From assembly GCF_001012815.1 (NCBI RefSeq), contig NZ_JYJP01000075.1, positions 1 through 42,879 of the forward strand: a stretch of DNA of 42,879 nt, read 5' to 3'. The notes beneath the pieces are model-generated. The model saw nothing but the letters and a program-made list of their open reading frames with translations, searched no databases and was not told where the DNA came from. Source of the stretch: Vibrio mexicanus (GTDB taxonomy: Bacteria; Pseudomonadota; Gammaproteobacteria; Enterobacterales; Vibrionaceae). Both the position numbers and the translations under genes were made by a program. Positions 30,029-39,190 of the stretch are shown piece after piece. The first letter of the stretch is position 1. Each line of letters opens with the position of its first letter.

Positions 30029-30065
30029 AACCGGATGATTCTTCAATGAATCCTCCGGTTTTTCC
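30029..30065 (+). terminator. Terminator after the importer operon
   Basis: The stem AACCGGA-GATTC pairs with GAATC-TCCGGTT across one bulge on each side, followed by a T-run. The gene-free stretch 29953-30461 contains this terminator, then the operator and Fur box of the receptor gene and its long leader. Confidence 0.82.
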
Positions 30066-30142
30066 TGCGCTTAATCCTCTGCTTATCTGGCGACATTCGC
30101 TGTCATGACTGTGCCCACCTATCTTCATTTTTTGCCTGTTCG

Positions 30143-30165
30143 AAAAGCACAAATTCAGAAGTATG
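30143..30165 (+). promoter_or_regulatory. Candidate AraC-regulator operator upstream of the TonB receptor
   Basis: An identical 23-bp copy of 23528-23550, in the same orientation, lies 42 bp before the centre of the receptor's Fur box. Flanking bases differ, so the identity is confined to the motif. This suggests selection rather than recent duplication. Confidence 0.65.
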
Positions 30166-30199
30166 TGTTTACAAGCCTTAGTAATATACGACTTGTCAA

Positions 30200-30214
30200 T
30201 GAGAATGGTTATCA
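30200..30214. promoter_or_regulatory. Fur box of the TonB receptor gene
   Basis: The sequence TGAGAATGGTTATCA matches the 7-1-7 Fur consensus with one mismatch per half. A TTGTCA at 30193-30198 and an A/T-rich -10 region near 30216-30230 overlap it, so bound Fur would block RNA polymerase. Confidence 0.72.
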
Positions 30215-30230
30215 AAATCATAAATTATAT

Positions 30231-30461
30231 AGGTCGATGACTTGACCATAAAAATCAAGGGCATGGGCTGCTAAAAGCAAGCCAGTATCTGGGCTAACCA
30301 CTTATTTACAACATGACCCTAATTACTATTGTCACGTGGTTTACGTGTCGGAAAATTAACAAAGCAGTGCGAAGCCGTATCCCCTACGAACTTAACATCG
30401 AGGTCAGCAAGCCATCCGTGCTTGTCATACGGCGACCGGCAAACTCTAGGAGAATGACCAA
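30231..30461 (+). other. Long structured leader of the TonB receptor mRNA
   Basis: If transcription starts just after the Fur box, the leader is about 230 nt. It can fold GCCGTAT (30374-30380) with ATACGGC (30427-30433), enclosing GCAAGC/GCTTGT (30407-30412, 30420-30425). An upstream hairpin GGCTGC/GCAAGCC is also possible. The Shine-Dalgarno AGGAG (30448-30452) lies 15 nt past the outer stem. No known riboswitch class is recognised. There is no convincing coding frame within it. Confidence 0.4.
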
Positions 30462-32508
30462 ATGGAATTATTGCGCAAGGAGCGCTTAGCGAAAAGCCAA
30501 CCAAACAGACACTCACTCAGTACTCTTGCAGCGTCGATTGCTGTTGCGTGTTTTGGCATGCAAGCAGGGCTTGCTGTAGCCGCAAGCGAGGCCAAAGACG
30601 GTGCAGTACCAACTATGGTGGTTTACGGTGATAAATCTGAACGCTCACTCCAAGAAACCAGCGCAAGTGTTGTCGTTTATGATCAAGATTCAATGCAGCA
30701 AAAGGGTATTAACACCAGTCAGGACTTGCTGAGAATGAGCCCGAACATTGTCGATACTGGCTATGGAAACCAGGTTGCGACAGTACGAGGCATTGATGGC
30801 TCGGGCCCTGGTGTGGGCGCTGCAGCTTCATTTCAGGTGCTAAACCACGACTGAATGTTTCTTTAGATGGACGGTCACTGACTTACAATGAGCTCGCTTA
30901 TGGGCAAAATTCTATGTGGGATATGCAGCAAGCAGAGGTCTATCTTGGCCCACAAAGTTACATTCAAGGGCGAAACTCGATTGCCGGAACAGTGGTATTG
31001 AAGTCCAACGCGCCTATTTTTGAGCGTCAGTTTTCAATCAAAGGGGGGTAGGAAACAATAGCCTTCAACAGACGGCCATCATGTATAACGATGTTCTTGT
31101 GGATGATCAGGTCGCATTTCGTATTAGTGCGGACAGGCAGTATCAGGAAAGTGCGGTCGCTCTGGTGACCTATGAGCCTGCAGGGAACTCTAAAGAGATA
31201 GAGTCAAATGTCATTCGCGCTAAGTTACTGGTCGAGCCAAGTAAAATCCCTGAACTGTCTTCAACGCTCAGCATTTCACATAATGACCACCGAGCTCCGC
31301 AAGGGGAATATGAGCCTGATGACTCACCGTTCGCTCCTTTCCCGTCGAAGCGTCCGGTATCTGAAGGTGATACGAATAGCTATGTTTGGGACTTAACTTA
31401 TGGGGTGACACCTAACGTTGAGTTGGCATTTAACACTAACTACAGCGATTTTGAAATCAAACGTATTGTGCCGACAGGTGATCGATTCACTGCCAATATT
31501 CAAGGTAAGGAATATCATATCGAGCCAACGCTGAGATACATCTCTGACTCAGAGCAACTTGATCTTTTAGTTGGGGCTAGATATTTCAGCAACAGTCAAG
31601 ATGACTTCATTGATGGCATGGGCTCTTACGAGGATGAAACTAAGACCCAGTCTGCTTACCTACAAGCGATTTATAACCTAACCTCAAGTTTGGTATTAAC
31701 AGCGGTCGGCCGCTATGAGAGTGAGAAACGCTACAGGAAGGGTGGTCAGGGCCCATTTGCTTTGGAGCTAGATGAAACCTATAACGACTTCTTACCTAAG
31801 CTAGCCTTAGCGTGGAACTCAGGCAAGAACAATACCTTTGGTGTGAGTGCTGCAAAAGGGTTTGGTTCAGGTGGTGCAGGGGTGGACTTCATCGCGCGTT
31901 CAACCTACATGTTTGATCAAGAATCGGTTTGGAACTATGAGTTCTTCACGCGTCATCGTTTGATGGATCAAAGCCTTCAGCTGACAACCAATGTGTTCTA
32001 TAACGACTACGACAATCTGCAGCAGCTAACGGGTGCAGAGATCTCAAACTTGGATGATGCAAAATCGTATGGTGCTGAAGCCACAATGGATTGGTATGCA
32101 ACACAAGACTTGAGCGTATTTGCCAATGTGGGTCTGCTAAAAACCAAAATTAGCGACAGCACTCAAACCATCTATGAGGGCAAAGAGTTTTCTCGTGCGC
32201 CCGGGTTTACAGGGGTTGCGGGGCTGAACTATTGGATTGGTGACTTTGAGCTTAATGGTAATGTTCAGTATGTGGGTGATTACTACTCAACGACAGACAA
32301 TAACGAAGTCGGCAAGATCTCTGGTTATACGACTGCAAATGCTTCGATTGCCTATATATTCGATTATGGCCATGCCAAGCTATTTGCCAACAACCTGTTC
32401 GACTCGAATGATGTCATCCTCTATGAAGCTCGAGGAGAGGTATACACAGAATCACCGCTTCTACAAAAAGCGCGCACAGTGGGTGTATTGGTACAGCTAG
32501 ACTTCTAA
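30462..32508 (+). CDS. TonB-dependent siderophore receptor (two frame breaks)
   Basis: An outer-membrane receptor of about 682 aa. It has a long signal peptide (hydrophobic core about residues 24-40, cleavage near VAA), then a TonB-box-like TMVVYGD. The plug domain follows (SLQETSASVVVYDQDSMQQKG, QVATVRGIDGSGPG, AEVYLGPQSYIQGRNSIAGTVVLKS), then a beta barrel ending in the terminal aromatic F (VQLDF). One base is lost in TTT near 30831 and one in the G6 run near 31045; both corrections give continuous plug sequence. AGGAG lies 9 nt before ATG 30462. From its neighbours it should import a ferric catecholate, but the family (FyuA-like or other) does not settle the ligand. Confidence 0.87.
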
Positions 32509-32517
32509 ACCTAACTG

Positions 32518-32548
32518 CAGGCCAGCATTTCGAATGCTGGCCTTTTTG
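32518..32548 (+). terminator. Terminator after the TonB receptor
   Basis: The 10-bp stem GGCCAGCATT/AATGCTGGCC with a 3-nt loop and T5 separates the receptor from the esterase gene. The esterase therefore needs its own promoter or read-through. Confidence 0.82.
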
Positions 32549-32670
32549 TACGTCCCCACTTCTAACCGGTCGACATTGTCGTTATGAACGAGTCGTTTGC
32601 GAGTAGGTGAGGGTGTTCTTTCATTTAATGCTGTTGAAATCACTTCTTACGCCGTTTTGAGTGTTCTTTT

Positions 32671-34193
32671 ATGTTTCAAAATTCCCTTCTCGCAGACCTA
32701 CATGACCAAGAACTTGAGATAGACAGCGGCCTGATTTTGGGAAGCGTCGATCGCAACACCAATATTTCAGTATTCAAGGGTATCCCTTTTGCGGCGCCAC
32801 CAGTTGGTCAACTGCGGTGGGCTGCCCCTCAACCCGTTGAAAAGTGGCAAGGGGTACGCAGTGCCAAAGAGTACGGAGCATCAAGTATCCAAACTCTGCC
32901 GGAAAAAGGGTCTCTCTATCAAACAGAGTTTTTGCCACAACCGCATGTCTATGACGAGGATTGTTTATATCTCAACGTATGGACACCGGAGGCTGCAACG
33001 AATGAACGCCTGCCCGTCTTAGTGTGGTTCTATCCTGGTGGTTTTGTTTGGGGTCGGGCAGTGATGACGCTATTGATGGAACCGCACTTGCCCAAAAGGG
33101 CATTGTAGTGATCACCATTAATTATCGAGTTGGCGTTCTGGGGTTTATGGCACATCCGGAGCTCACACAAGAATCGCCAAATCACACATCGGGAAACTAT
33201 GGCCTACTTGATCAGATTGCCGCGTTAAAATGGGTACAGCGTAATATTGGCCAATTTGGAGGAGACAAAACAAACGTCACCATTTCTGGACTGTCAGCGG
33301 GTGCAATCAGTACGCACCTTTTGTCCGCATCACCGAAGGCAAAGGGGTTGTTTCACAAGATCATTGCACAAAGTGGTTCTGTGTTTGCGATGAAAGGGCA
33401 CGCATCACTCGAAAATAGTGAAGCCGCAGGCATTCGATACACGAACAGTTTAGGCGCCACTACTATTGACCAACTGAGAAAACTCTCACCTGAAAAGTTG
33501 ATGGTAAAACCTTATAAAGCTTGGCCAGTTGTGGATGGTTGGTTGCTGCCAGACAGTGTCGCTAGCACCTATGAGCAAGGCCGACAAATTGATGTGCCTA
33601 TGTTGATAGGCGGTACGTTAGATGAAGCGGCGACAATACCCTATGATGTAGTCAAACTTGACTCACTTGAGTTTTGGGTAAAAAGCGTATTTGGCGTCTA
33701 TGCACAAGAGTATCTAAAGCTTTATCCCGCCAAAACAGATGCGGAGGCTTGGAACAACTTTGTTGCGGTAAAAAACGAGTCAATCCACTGGGCGACCCGA
33801 AAGTGGGCCCATCAGCAAAACAGTTCGGGTACTCAACCCATCTATCTTTATTCGTTTAGCAAAGCCCCACCCGGAGAGTTCAGCGCACAGCACGGAGCGT
33901 ATCACATGGGAGATTTGGTCTATGCGTTTAATAATCTCGATAAGGTCGACAGGCCTTGGAAGGAGGAGGATAGGGGGCTAGCGGACTTGATGTCGAGTGC
34001 TTGGGTCAACTTTGCTAAAAAAGGCAATCCGAATGGTGATGGATTGCCTTTATGGCCAGCGTATTCAAGTAAAGACGATGTCATTATGGTATTTGACGCA
34101 ATAATCCAAGCAAAGGTGGATGAGCGAAATACGGCTTTGCACCGGTTATTCGACAAAGAGTTTGAGCTCAATAAAGGCTATTTGAAGCTTTAA
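32671..34193 (+). CDS. Type-B carboxylesterase (frame break near 33050)
   Basis: An alpha/beta-hydrolase of the carboxylesterase type-B family, about 507 aa after restoring one G in the GGGG run near 33050 (GGFVWG then SGSDDAIDGTALAQ). Motifs are FKGIPFAAPPVGQLRW and EDCLYLNVWTP. The nucleophile elbow GLSAGA has its Ser at 33294. The acid region is GGTLDEAA, and the catalytic His is probably in AYHMGDLVYAF. The oxyanion segment reads YPGG rather than the usual HGGG. There is no signal peptide, so it is cytoplasmic. It ends the iron island, and by context may open the ester backbone of an imported siderophore, as Fes does. A general detoxifying esterase is the alternative. Confidence 0.82.
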
Positions 34194-34242
34194 CCTTTAT
34201 TCGCCGTACCTGCGTTGGTTGTCTTTACTTTGTATTGAGCGG

Positions 34243-34709
34243 TTATTTGCCGTTTAGGTAGTCTAGAACCACTTCATGGTGAGTTTTGGTTTTGAACTTG
34301 TTGAATACATGTTCAATCACACCTTCTTCATTAATTAGGAAGCTGATGCGGTGCAGACCATCGTAGACTTTACCCATAAATTTCTTCTCCCCCAAACGCC
34401 GAACTGATCGGCTACCGCGTGGTCTTCGTCTGACAAGAGTGTGAAGTTCAGGTTGTCACGTTCAATGAACTTGCCCAAGCGTTTTACTGGGTCGATGCTG
34501 ACGCCTAATACCACTACGTTGTGAGCATCCAGTTCAGCTTTAGTGTCACGAAGACCTTGCGCTTGAACCGTACAGCCTGGCGTCATCGCTTTAGGGTAGA
34601 AGTAGAACAGGACCTTTTTGCCTTTAAAGTCGCCTAGAGAAACGGTATTGCCATCTTGGTCGAGCAAAGAGAATGCAGGTGCTGCATCACCAGCAGTCAA
34701 AGTATTCAT
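34243..34709 (-). CDS. bcp: Thioredoxin-dependent thiol peroxidase Bcp/PrxQ (frame break near 34390)
   Basis: Bcp reduces hydroperoxides. The ATG at 34709 begins MNTLTAGDAAPAFSLLDQDG; codons upstream lie in gcvR's end and are not family-like. The peroxidatic Cys is in TPGCTVQ. E. coli Bcp has a resolving Cys five residues on, but here it is Gln (VQAQGLRD), so a one-Cys mechanism is likely. One G is missing in the G5 run near 34390. Restoring it continues GVWG into KKFMGKVYDGLHRISFLINEE and ends DYLNGK at 34243, 155 aa. It lies 13 bp after gcvR. Confidence 0.9.
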
Positions 34710-34722
34710 GTAATTTTCCTTA

Positions 34723-35265
34723 TTAAAGACTGTTTTGTAGAAAGTTGAGCGTGCCGCGAACATTCAGCTCTTGGCAGAGAGTATTAAACTCTTCTTGGAG
34801 TTGCATTAGGTTACAGTCGGATTCGACAAGTGCGCTGATCGCAATATGGAATTGATCGTTATCGGACTGAATTTTTGCTTTATTGATTGTCTGCGCACTC
34901 AGAGAAGAGAGGCCGATGTTGCGATCGGCAAAAAACTGGGTGAACTGCTCAGTCAAACCGACTCGATCATCAGACTCGATAAACACTTCTACTGTGTAGG
35001 CGTGTTCTTGAATCTCACTGGTTGAAGTACGTTTCATCATGGTGATGAGATCATGCTCTTGCCCTAATAGTGGCAAGGTAGTTTCTACGCGAGTAATGCT
35101 GTTGGCATTACCAGAAAGCAGCATGAGCAGCGTAAATTCGCTGCCAAAAATAGCAATGCGGCTATCAACAATGTTGCAGCCTGATTGAGTGACTAGGTGT
35201 ACAACTTGGTTGCAGACGCCAGGGCGGTCCGCGCCGACGGCAGTAATGACCAGATGTTGAGTCAT
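34723..35265 (-). CDS. gcvR: Glycine cleavage system transcriptional repressor
   Basis: A 180-aa protein with two ACT domains, at residues about 4-80 (HLVITAVGADRPGVCNQVVHLV) and about 95-170 (YTVEVFIESDDRVGLTEQFTQFF). GcvR binds glycine and GcvA to control the gcv operon in E. coli. It is the first gene of a gcvR-bcp pair and is divergent from dapA, a common gamma-proteobacterial arrangement. No DNA-binding motif is expected in this family. Confidence 0.88.
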   Translation of the reverse strand: MTQHLVITAVGADRPGVCNQVVHLVTQSGCNIVDSRIAIFGSEFTLLMLLSGNANSITRVETTLPLLGQEHDLITMMKRTSTSEIQEHAYTVEVFIESDDRVGLTEQFTQFFADRNIGLSSLSAQTINKAKIQSDNDQFHIAISALVESDCNLMQLQEEFNTLCQELNVRGTLNFLQNSL

Positions 35266-35383
35266 ATTATCACTTCGTTCTTTATTAAATGGATAATTAT
35301 GGACTAGCTTAGCATAGTTGAATAATAGAAAAATGTGTCACGGCGTGTTTTTATGAGCTCAATGTGACGGGCTTACTTTAGGC

Positions 35384-35413
35384 TGACAATGTAATGGGTA
35401 AGTAGGGTATAAC
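35384..35413 (+). promoter_or_regulatory. Possible dapA promoter
   Basis: In the 291-bp gap between gcvR and dapA, TGACA (35384-35388) and TATAAC (35408-35413) resemble -35 and -10 boxes, though the spacer is long at 19 bp. Nothing else is recognised in this gap. Confidence 0.3.
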
Positions 35414-35556
35414 GGCTAAATTCATCGAGTGAGCGGTTAGATCTCTAACATCTCGTAAATATTCACCCAATCTGGCGATTTAAGCGTGTTAATCCTCTTG
35501 TGTTTATCAATCGCCATACAGTACCATGCAGAAAGTATCAAATTAGGGAGAAAGAC

Positions 35557-36435
35557 ATGTTTTCAGGAAGTATCGTGGCATTAATTACACCGTTTACTCA
35601 GGATGGTGAAGTCGATTTCGTCAGCTTGAAAAAACTGGTGGATTATCATGTTGCAGCTGGGTCTGATGGCATTGTTGCTGTTGGCACTACGGGCGAGTCC
35701 GCAACTCTTACGGTAGAAGAGCATGTCAAGGTAGTTAGTAAGACAGTTGAATTTGCTGAAGGCCGCATCCCTGTAATCGCGGGTACTGGCGCTAATGCAA
35801 CGCATGAGTCAGTGACGTTCAGCCGTTTGCTTAACGATTCTGGTATTGCTGGCTGTTTGAGTGTAACGCCTTACTACAACAAGCCAACGCAAGAAGGTTT
35901 GTACCAGCACTACAAAGCGATTGCTGAGGTAAGTGACGTTCCACAAATTCTGTACAACGTACCAGGCCGTACTGCGGTAGACATGCACCCAGAAACCGTG
36001 GCGCGTCTTGCAGAGATCGAAAACATCGTTGCCCTTAAAGATGCAACAGGTGATCTAGACCGCGTTAAAATTCACCGCGAGCTTTGCGGTGACGACTTCA
36101 TTCTATTGAGTGGCGATGATAGCACTGGCCTTGATTTTGTTCGTTTAGGCGGCCAAGGCGTGATTTCTGTGACCAACAATATTGCGGCTAAAGAGATGGC
36201 GACAATGTTCCGTCTTGCTAAAGAAGGCCGCTACGCAGAAGCGGAAGCGATCAATAACCAGTTAATGCCTCTTCACAAAAACTTGTTTGTAGAATCGAGC
36301 CCAATCCCAGTAAAATGGGCGGCACATCAGCTAGGTTTGATCGCAAATGGTGATCTACGTCTACCTCTAACAGAATTATCAGAACAAGCTCGCCCTATCG
36401 TTGCCCAAGCAATGGCCGAGTCTCGTATCTCATAA
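35557..36435 (+). CDS. dapA: 4-hydroxy-tetrahydrodipicolinate synthase
   Basis: DapA condenses pyruvate and aspartate semialdehyde in lysine/diaminopimelate synthesis. The ATG at 35557 with GGGAG upstream gives 292 aa beginning [13 protein letters not shown]. Signatures are [15 protein letters not shown], the catalytic Tyr in YNVPGRT, the Schiff-base Lys in [10 protein letters not shown], and SGDDS. The next gene is bamC, the usual dapA-bamC pair. A GC-rich hairpin between them may set their ratio. Confidence 0.97.
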   Translation: MFSGSIVALITPFTQDGEVDFVSLKKLVDYHVAAGSDGIVAVGTTGESATLTVEEHVKVVSKTVEFAEGRIPVIAGTGANATHESVTFSRLLNDSGIAGCLSVTPYYNKPTQEGLYQHYKAIAEVSDVPQILYNVPGRTAVDMHPETVARLAEIENIVALKDATGDLDRVKIHRELCGDDFILLSGDDSTGLDFVRLGGQGVISVTNNIAAKEMATMFRLAKEGRYAEAEAINNQLMPLHKNLFVESSPIPVKWAAHQLGLIANGDLRLPLTELSEQARPIVAQAMAESRIS

Positions 36436-36446
36436 TTTGAATAGAT

Positions 36447-36485
36447 AGCCGAAGCCTACATCGCGTAATGTGCTTCGGCTCTTTT
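36447..36485 (+). terminator. Hairpin between dapA and bamC (attenuator-like)
   Basis: The 9-bp stem AGCCGAAGC/GCTTCGGCT with a 16-nt loop is followed by CTTTT. The short T-run suggests partial termination, with the bamC start 11 bp downstream. Confidence 0.55.
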
Positions 36486-36495
36486 AGGAGTTTCA

Positions 36496-37517
36496 ATGAA
36501 ATTTTCCCATCAGCTAGTTATCAGTTCACTAGCTGTACTTGTTCTAAGTGCTTGTTCAAGTGATCCGTCTAGTCGCCGTCAGGCGAAAGACGATTTTGAG
36601 TATCTAGATACCCCAGCACTCACTGAATGGACGCTTCCAGAAGGTGCAGTGCCAGAGTTCTACCCGAATTACAACATTCCAGAGGGTAACTACCCAGGTG
36701 GGATTGGCCGTGAGGTAGATATCCGTCCGCCACAGCAAGTCCTAGAGTTGATCCCAGGTGCTCGTACTGAGCGTCAAAACGGTGAAGTGACGCTTTGGCT
36801 GCTTCGCGAAGACGAAGCGGACAAGGTATGGCAGACAGCGATCACCATGATGGAAGAACGCCAAATCCCGATTCGAGAGCAATCAGATAAGCGTATTGAG
36901 ACAGATTGGGTGACATGGCAATCAGAAGATGAAAGTGTGCCGCTAGGTTCTCGTTACCAAATAGAAAAACTGTTTGCGAATAACCGACATGGTTTCAAGA
37001 TTTCATTGATCGATTGGCGTGAAAACGGCGATGTGGTACCAGTGTCATTGACCAATAAAGAGCGTTACAACGTTCTGATGACCAACTTAGTGACAGCGCG
37101 TTATGACTTAGATCTTCGTGAAGAAGCTCAACGCAAAGCACAAGAGTTGATTAAGTCGATCCCAATTACTATGGGAGCAGACAGAAGTGGCCTACCGGTA
37201 ATCATCGCGCGTACCTCTTACGATGTATTCTGGCAGCGCTACCGGATTTACTTCCTGCAATGGGCTTCACTATCGAAGAGCGCAACCAGTCTCAAGGTAC
37301 CGTCGTTGCAAAATACGCATCTCCAGATGATGAGTTCTGGGAAGAAGTCGGCTTGAAGCCAATTGATCTAAATGGTGGTACATACACCTTCCTATTTGGT
37401 GATCTAGGTAACCGAACGTCTATTAACGTGACGAATTCTAGCGGAAAACCAGTGGAAGAAGAGCTTCTGGAATCAATGGTACCAGTGCTGTCTTCTGTTG
37501 TAGATAAGCTGCAGTAA
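36496..37517 (+). CDS. bamC: Outer-membrane assembly lipoprotein BamC (frame break near 37240)
   Basis: BamC (NlpB) is a lipoprotein of the BAM complex that inserts beta-barrel proteins. The lipoprotein signal MKFSHQLVISSLAVLVLSAC has lipobox LSAC. It is followed by the conserved unstructured N-terminus (YLDTPALTEWTLPEGAVPEFYPNYNIP) and two helix-grip domains. The frame breaks after YDVFWQR. One T restored near 37240 gives LPDLLPAMGFTIEERNQSQG and continues to 37517, total 340 aa. A terminator follows. Confidence 0.9.
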
Positions 37518-37541
37518 TACATATTTAGTGAATAAGATGGA

Positions 37542-37565
37542 AAGGGGCCTTGAGCCCCTTTTTTG
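37542..37565 (+). terminator. Terminator after bamC
   Basis: The stem AAGGGGC/GCCCCTT with a 5-nt loop and T6. Confidence 0.85.
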
Positions 37566-37674
37566 CGTCTATGGTTTATGCGTTTGCTTACCTTCTGCCG
37601 CTTGAGATGATCGAAGAGACGTCAATTGACGTAATTAAATATGGCGATTAATTGACCGTGAAAAGGATTTGTTT

Positions 37675-38232
37675 ATGAGAGCGATGATACGTTTAGCTAT
37701 TGTGATGTTGAGTGTTTACCTCATTCCTACTTCGCTCGTACATGCGGAAACACACAGTTGTCCCGAGGTATTGGATTCTACTCAACGATTGCTGAACTCG
37801 ATGGACAAAGTGAATCTGTGTGAGCAATACCAAGGACAAACCTTGCTGGTGGTTAATACTGCAAGTCAGTGTGGATTCACCTCTCAGTTTGAACAGTTAG
37901 AGGCTTTGCATCAAGAGTATAAAGACCAAGGCCTAACCGTAATAGGTTTCCCAAGTAATGATTTCAACCAAGATAGAGGCAGTGAACAAACCACGGCGAA
38001 TGTCTGCTATTTGGACTATGGCGTGACGTTTCCAATGATGGCAAGAAGCTCTCTTTTTGGTGAAGAAGCCAATCCCGTCTTTCAATATATTCGAGAGAGT
38101 TCGGGAATGAATCCAAGGTGGAACTTTTACAAGTTTCTAATCAGTAAAGAAGGGGAAGTGGTGGCCGCTTTTCCTAGCTCTACGTCACCGAGTAGCAGTG
38201 CGTTGAAAAAGGCGATAGAAGCTCAGCTATAA
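37675..38232 (+). CDS. Exported glutathione-peroxidase family protein
   Basis: A 185-aa GPx-family protein with a Sec signal (MRAMIRLAIVMLSVYLIPTSLVHA), so it is periplasmic. The peroxidatic Cys is in NTASQCGFTSQFEQLE and the partner Trp/Asn motif in WNFYKFLI. The loop that normally reads FPCNQF is FPSNDF here, so the usual resolving Cys is absent. Two extra Cys sit in the N-terminal extension (HSCPEV and NLCEQY). The ATG at 37675 is preferred, with AAGGA 8 nt upstream. It is convergent with the DUF2897 gene 12 bp away. Confidence 0.87.
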   Translation: MRAMIRLAIVMLSVYLIPTSLVHAETHSCPEVLDSTQRLLNSMDKVNLCEQYQGQTLLVVNTASQCGFTSQFEQLEALHQEYKDQGLTVIGFPSNDFNQDRGSEQTTANVCYLDYGVTFPMMARSSLFGEEANPVFQYIRESSGMNPRWNFYKFLISKEGEVVAAFPSSTSPSSSALKKAIEAQL

Positions 38233-38244
38233 GGTTTGTTAGAA

Positions 38245-38484
38245 CTACTTTGATTGAGTTGAATCGGCGTCGTTAGAGGCCGCTTTCTTTTTCGCTTCGA
38301 CGGCTTTAGCGTGATCGGACAGTTTTTTATCTAGCGCGATCAGCTTGTCCAACTCCTCTTTTCGAGTCATCTTGGGCATTTTTTTGCTGGTCACTCGTCC
38401 TACGTACTTCATCGCGAGCAAATTACCGATGATAATCGCCATAGCGATAAACGAAATGACCCAAGGGTTGGTAATGAACTCCAT
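38245..38484 (-). CDS. DUF2897 small membrane protein
   Basis: A 79-aa protein with one N-terminal membrane helix (about residues 7-27, after the typical MEFITNPWVISF). A highly charged cytoplasmic tail is rich in Lys, Ala and Asp. It resembles the DUF2897 family, function unknown. It is the last gene of the leftward yffB-dapE-M15 set, 8 bp after the M15 peptidase. Confidence 0.78.
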   Translation of the reverse strand: MEFITNPWVISFIAMAIIIGNLLAMKYVGRVTSKKMPKMTRKEELDKLIALDKKLSDHAKAVEAKKKAASNDADSTQSK

Positions 38485-38492
38485 AACGTCCT

Positions 38493-39167
38493 CTATAGGC
38501 TAATATTGGAGACAAACTGAGTGTAGATGCTCACTATTTCTTGATTTAGGGTTGCTGCCCCTTCTATCGATTCTGCGGAGAGCTGAGCGATTAACATAGC
38601 TGGTGTGAGTTGCTTGAGGCAGTCATGAGCAACGTGGCGGTGACTGATGTGCCAAGGTTCTGCCGCCACTCCGCCTTTATCTTCGCGATAAGGGAAGTAG
38701 AAGCCAAATTGTTCGGCATGCGTTACAAGCCAATGATAAAATTTCGATTGGTGACCGGTGAGATACTCCCATGGCTCAAGTGCGAGACTAGTGTTCTCTG
38801 GCAAAGCATCTTTATCAAACACATCAAAGTCACTACCCCAGTGATGGCGACTTGCTCCCGGTAGGGCAGACCAACGCAAAATGGCGTAGATTTTTTCTCG
38901 GTCGGTGAGCCGAGTGGCATCTAGAGGTTGGCTGTTGCTGTCGAGTATCGGCCGATGGCCAAGCATCTTATTATTCCATATCGCGGCTTGGCGTTCGAAG
39001 CTACGAAAGCCACTCGCGATATGGAAGTTAAAACCTGCCTGTTGAGCAGCATTAGCCAGACGAAGAAGATCTTCGGCAACATCTCGGTGGACAAGAAATG
39101 CCTTCTGACCCACTTTGGTGCTGACTAGATGGGTTTCGGACTGACCCGTTAGCTGCTCTACATTCAT
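38493..39167 (-). CDS. M15 (VanY-type) D-alanyl-D-alanine carboxypeptidase family protein
   Basis: A 224-aa zinc peptidase of family M15B. The motifs are FHIASGFRSFERQ (about residues 48-60), the zinc ligands His and Asp in SRHHWGSDFDVF, and the third ligand with catalytic Glu in AEPWHISHRH. Such enzymes trim D-Ala from peptidoglycan peptides. There is no signal peptide, so it may act on recycled muropeptides in the cytoplasm, as LdcA-type enzymes do. It is 23 bp downstream of dapE, which makes the diaminopimelate precursor of the same peptides. Confidence 0.85.
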   Translation of the reverse strand: MNVEQLTGQSETHLVSTKVGQKAFLVHRDVAEDLLRLANAAQQAGFNFHIASGFRSFERQAAIWNNKMLGHRPILDSNSQPLDATRLTDREKIYAILRWSALPGASRHHWGSDFDVFDKDALPENTSLALEPWEYLTGHQSKFYHWLVTHAEQFGFYFPYREDKGGVAAEPWHISHRHVAHDCLKQLTPAMLIAQLSAESIEGAATLNQEIVSIYTQFVSNISL

Positions 39168-39190
39168 GCTTTCCTTTATTGATTACTTTC

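Noticed and set aside
30453..30490. Translation of the receptor from ATG 30453
   Set aside because: That ATG is in another frame and meets a stop after eleven codons; AGGAG is better spaced for ATG 30462, which opens the receptor frame with a signal peptide.
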